From Desulfococcaceae bacterium HSG9 (GTDB lineage Bacteria; Desulfobacterota; Desulfobacteria; Desulfobacterales; JAUCGF01), in contig JAUCGF010000001.1 in assembly GCA_030378005.1 (NCBI GenBank), positions 38,773 through 82,335 of the forward strand: a DNA stretch of 43,563 nucleotides. Direction: 5' to 3'. Positions 42,794 through 43,563 of this stretch are shown piece after piece (the first letter of the stretch is position 1; each line of letters opens with the position of its first letter). The notes beneath the pieces were generated by a model. It made no database searches. It was not told the DNA's origin and saw only the letters and a list, made by a program, of their open reading frames with translations. Both the position numbers and the translations under genes were made by a program.

Positions 42794-42895
42794 GTGCAAC
42801 GGAATAATGCTGATACAGTTGAAGATGTTTATTTATTGCAATCGTCGCTACGCCTGATTTAAATTGACTTGGTATCAGGGGCATTATTAGTTGAT
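42794..42895 (-). other. Integron attC-like site 2
   Basis: On the minus strand it runs from ATCAAC to GTTGCAC, about 102 bases. The ends AAC/GTT are continued by the arms TAATAATGC and GCATTATT, and then CTGATAC pairs with GTATCAG (with CC and CCC bulges). It lies between the NfeD-like and the 172-aa cassette genes. Confidence 0.78.
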
Positions 42896-42920
42896 ACTCC
42901 AGCTACTTACGGTCTGTTTA

Positions 42921-43322
42921 TTAGCTATTTATGTCTTTTGAGTTTTTTTCTACAACTACCGCGTCAAGAGTTGCCTCAAGCACTGTTACTTGAGAATTTA
43001 CCTTAATATATCCGAACGATGATTTTCCATTAATCCTTTGCCCATCCACTTCGACTGTGCCTTGCGGTCTCATATCCGATATAGCTGTGCCCGTACTTCC
43101 AATTAGATTAATATATGGTGATTCCTTTTTTGAATTGTCTGTTTCATCTTCAATATCTGATTCGCGGAACATATCACCAGGAGCGGCATTACCACCAAGA
43201 GTTATAAAAAGACCTACAATTAATAAAATTAATCCTAAGTTAATATGAATAAGAAAACCTACAGCTAAAGCTATAACAAAAACACAGTCAACTATTAATC
43301 CAATTTTATGACCTTTTTTCAT
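42921..43322 (-). CDS. Integron cassette: NfeD-like membrane protein
   Basis: The 133-aa protein begins with two hydrophobic segments (about 8-24 and 28-44: IGLIVDCVFVIALAVGF and LGLILLIVGLFITLGG), then an acidic linker, then a C-terminal NfeD-type OB-fold (INLIGSTGTAISDMRPQGTVEVDGQ ... GYIKVNSQVTVLEATLDAVVVEK, about 75-127). NfeD proteins usually partner membrane proteases or stomatin-type proteins; here the protein is short and stands alone. It starts 17 bases after the recombination G^TT of attC 3. Function in a cassette is unknown. Confidence 0.85.
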   Translation of the reverse strand: MKKGHKIGLIVDCVFVIALAVGFLIHINLGLILLIVGLFITLGGNAAPGDMFRESDIEDETDNSKKESPYINLIGSTGTAISDMRPQGTVEVDGQRINGKSSFGYIKVNSQVTVLEATLDAVVVEKNSKDINS

Positions 43323-43333
43323 ATTTTTATACT

Positions 43334-43394
43334 GCCATAACGCTGCTAATCATCCGCGCGGCTTTTTGCGTCGGCTGAATTAGCCTTGTTATGC
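43334..43394 (-). other. Integron attC-like site 3
   Basis: On the minus strand this 61-base site starts GCATAACAAGG and ends GCGTTATGGC. Arms ATAAC/GTTAT, GCTAATTCA/TGATTAGC (one extrahelical T) and CCGACGC/GCGCGG form the usual hairpin with an AAAAA-containing loop. It closely resembles short attC sites of the aadA type. Confidence 0.88.
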
Positions 43395-43400
43395 ATTTTA

Positions 43401-43563
43401 TCAATCAGTAATTCTTTTTCCTGATATACTGTTATGTCCGTCTGTTGCATACCCATCACGCTTCCACCAATCTATACCGCCCAGCAGTTCTTTTACGTTG
43501 AATCCTAATTTAGATAATTTCAGAGCCCCGTTAGTTGAACCATTGCAACCGATACCATCACAA
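43401..43563 (-). CDS. Integron cassette: rhodanese-like domain protein (partial)
   Basis: The gene runs off the right edge; the visible C-terminal 53 residues begin CDGIGCNGSTNGALKL and continue LGFNVKELLGGIDWWKRDGY, to a stop at 43401-43403. CxxxxC with a following GST and LGFxVKEMxGGxxxWK is the end of a rhodanese (sulfurtransferase) domain; the first cysteine would be the catalytic persulfide carrier. It lies directly before attC 3, so it is a cassette gene. Confidence 0.85.
   Translation of the reverse strand, partial: CDGIGCNGSTNGALKLSKLGFNVKELLGGIDWWKRDGYATDGHNSISGKRITD

Noticed and set aside
42753..42803. Imperfect palindrome near the start of the 172-aa cassette gene, considered as an attC site
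   Set aside because: The better attC candidate is at 42794-42895 with AAC/GTT ends and a longer stem; this one may only be the remains of another site.
1..43563. Search for tRNA, rRNA or a CRISPR array
   Set aside because: No tRNA T-arm with acceptor stem, no rRNA segment and no repeat-spacer pattern was seen by eye; a tool could still find a short RNA.

Overview
The window looks like a piece of chromosome from an anaerobic Gram-negative bacterium, most likely a member of the Desulfobacterota (former Deltaproteobacteria). The reasons are lipoproteins and periplasmic proteins with signal peptides, formate-tetrahydrofolate ligase, an acetyl-CoA hydrolase/transferase fused to a GNAT domain, a type-4 (Fe-S) uracil-DNA glycosylase, a radical SAM/SPASM pair and many small palindromic intergenic repeats. 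There is no rRNA, tRNA or species-specific marker, so the phylum is an inference.

Layout. (1) 1-7730: a complete type I restriction-modification operon, hsdM-hsdS-hsdR, ending in a YgjP/SprT-like zinc metallopeptidase. All four genes overlap end to end. (2) 7757-12849: a periplasmic solute-binding protein, a repeat-rich gap, then lon, a ParA-type ATPase and a small acidic protein closed by a clear terminator. (3) 12900-17240: a mobile-DNA zone with a 154-bp MITE, an IS1380-like transposase relic and palindromic repeats, followed by a SAM methyltransferase and, on the opposite strand, a 953-residue NACHT NTPase with five 34-residue HEAT-like repeats (a probable antiphage NLR-like protein). (4) 17900-21700: fhs with its own terminator, a RelB/ParE-type toxin-antitoxin pair, a small HNH protein and an ATP-grasp protein. 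(5) 21720-32752: housekeeping and metabolic genes: acetyl-CoA hydrolase/GNAT, a VOC + TerB-like fusion, an MBL-fold hydrolase, priA, a zinc-ribbon duplication protein, a HAD phosphatase, a Rho-N-like protein, uracil-DNA glycosylase, coaBC and a lipoprotein. (6) 33128-41142: a second MITE copy beside an IS4-type transposase relic, an MscS-like channel with a long coiled coil, a patatin lipoprotein, a radical SAM/SPASM protein with an overlapping partner, and nhaA. (7) 41355-43563: an unknown protein, a stub of an RND efflux pump and the distal end of an integron gene-cassette array (three attC-like sites, three cassettes, all on the minus strand; the integrase, if present, would lie beyond the right edge).

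How the parts work together. The hsd operon, NACHT protein, toxin-antitoxin pair and HNH protein are genome-defence and mobile-DNA genes interspersed with core genes, without forming one compact island. The core genes serve DNA replication and repair (priA, udg), CoA synthesis (coaBC), one-carbon metabolism (fhs), proteolysis (lon) and ion homeostasis (nhaA, MscS-like). The strongest leads are the attC cassette array, the near-identical HEAT repeats of the NACHT protein, the radical SAM/SPASM pair without a recognised substrate, and the MITE family with visible target-site duplications.
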